Assembly: GCA_021203665.1 (NCBI GenBank)
Contig: JAJQAT010000116.1
Span: 1 to 5,648, forward strand
Length of the DNA stretch: 5,648 nucleotides
Direction of reading: 5' to 3'
From: Bacillota bacterium
GTDB lineage: Bacteria > Bacillota > Clostridia > UBA1381
The position numbers and the translations under genes were made by a program. The notes below the pieces were generated by a model, which did not search any database, had not been told where the DNA came from, and was given only the letters and a program-made list of their open reading frames with translations. Positions 5,508 through 5,648 of this stretch are shown piece after piece; the stretch's first letter is position 1, and each line of letters starts with the position of its first letter.

Positions 5508-5648
5508 GCAAGGCTCCCTTGTCAAAGGGAGCTGTCACGAAGTGACTGAGGGATTCCTCGCCGCCCCTCGTAGAGGGCGCCCATTGGGCGCCCGAATCCC
5601 TCCACCACCTTCGCCCATGCGAAATGCAAAGCATTTCGATCGCCTCCC
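5508..5648. repeat. Exact second copy of the composite repeat, cut by the window end (copies 9 and 10)
   Basis: All 141 bases are identical to 5170-5310, offset 338. The preceding base differs (T5507 against C5169), so the left boundary of identity is at 5508. The right boundary is outside the window. Copy 9 is 5512-5555 (plus); copy 10 is 5595-5648 (minus) and lacks its outer hairpin's distal arm because the window stops. The identity points to recent duplication or gene conversion. Confidence 0.9.

Larger units (their letters stand above)
4968..5648. other. Gene-free interval upstream of queH, mostly palindromic repeats
   Basis: 681 bases. The first 70 or so hold the queH ribosome binding site and promoter. 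From about 5041 onward almost every base belongs to a palindromic repeat copy, a hairpin spacer or a tag. The block continues past the window edge. No transposase gene, tRNA or credible coding frame is present; long minus-strand open frames here are translations of repeat DNA. Confidence 0.8.

Noticed and set aside
5197..5634. 145-residue minus-strand open frame beginning MLCISHGRRWW, and a related 69-residue frame at 5087-5296
   Set aside because: Both lie wholly in repeat DNA. The 338-bp repeat period is not a multiple of three, so the longer frame reads the second repeat copy in one frame and the first in another: the same DNA is open in two frames simply because it is GC-rich. No ribosome binding site and no protein-like domain is visible.
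5041..5648. CRISPR array
   Set aside because: Repeats are palindromic, vary in length and orientation, and are separated by other repeats rather than by unique spacers of uniform size.

Overview
The window looks like a chromosomal segment from a gut-type member of the Clostridia (Bacillota; Oscillospiraceae/Ruminococcaceae-like). The reasons are strong AGGAGG-type ribosome binding sites, sigma-A-like promoters, a secreted dockerin protein, a QueH-type epoxyqueuosine reductase, and GC-rich palindromic intergenic repeats of a kind I recall from many gut Clostridia. No species can be named from the sequence alone.

Layout. Positions 74-2857 (+) encode a 927-residue secreted protein. It has a signal peptide, an acidic linker, a beta-helix-like region built on repeated GGTF turns, several beta-sandwich-like modules and a C-terminal type I dockerin; a clear intrinsic terminator follows (2886-2921). 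Positions 2931-3336 are gene-free and packed with palindromic repeats. A strong promoter (3386-3415) then drives a probable two-gene unit: a 57-residue protein of unknown function (3445-3618) and a three-helix membrane protein with a DUF218/YdcF domain (3629-4342). The queH gene (4323-4967, minus) converges on ydcF, and the two reading frames overlap tail to tail by 20 bp. Upstream of queH, 5041-5648 is a second dense block of palindromic repeats, ending in a perfect 141-bp duplication cut by the window edge.

How the genes relate. The dockerin protein is an independent transcription unit, probably docking to a cohesin-bearing protein encoded elsewhere. The 57-residue protein and the YdcF-like protein are probably co-transcribed and translationally coupled. 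QueH performs the last step of queuosine synthesis in tRNA and has no pathway partners here.

The most interesting content is non-coding. By eye I count ten copies (one truncated) of one two-hairpin architecture. Each has an outer hairpin of the AGCCTCCCTT/AAGGGAGG type, an inner hairpin whose sequence differs between copies while its pairing is kept, and a near-constant tail GGA(T)GAGGGATT or GGAGGGGTT. Two copies carry a 57-bp structured insertion in the outer hairpin. Three are followed by a shared tag beginning GCACTGTATG or a variant of it. Retained pairing with changed sequence suggests selection or a mobility constraint on the folded form.
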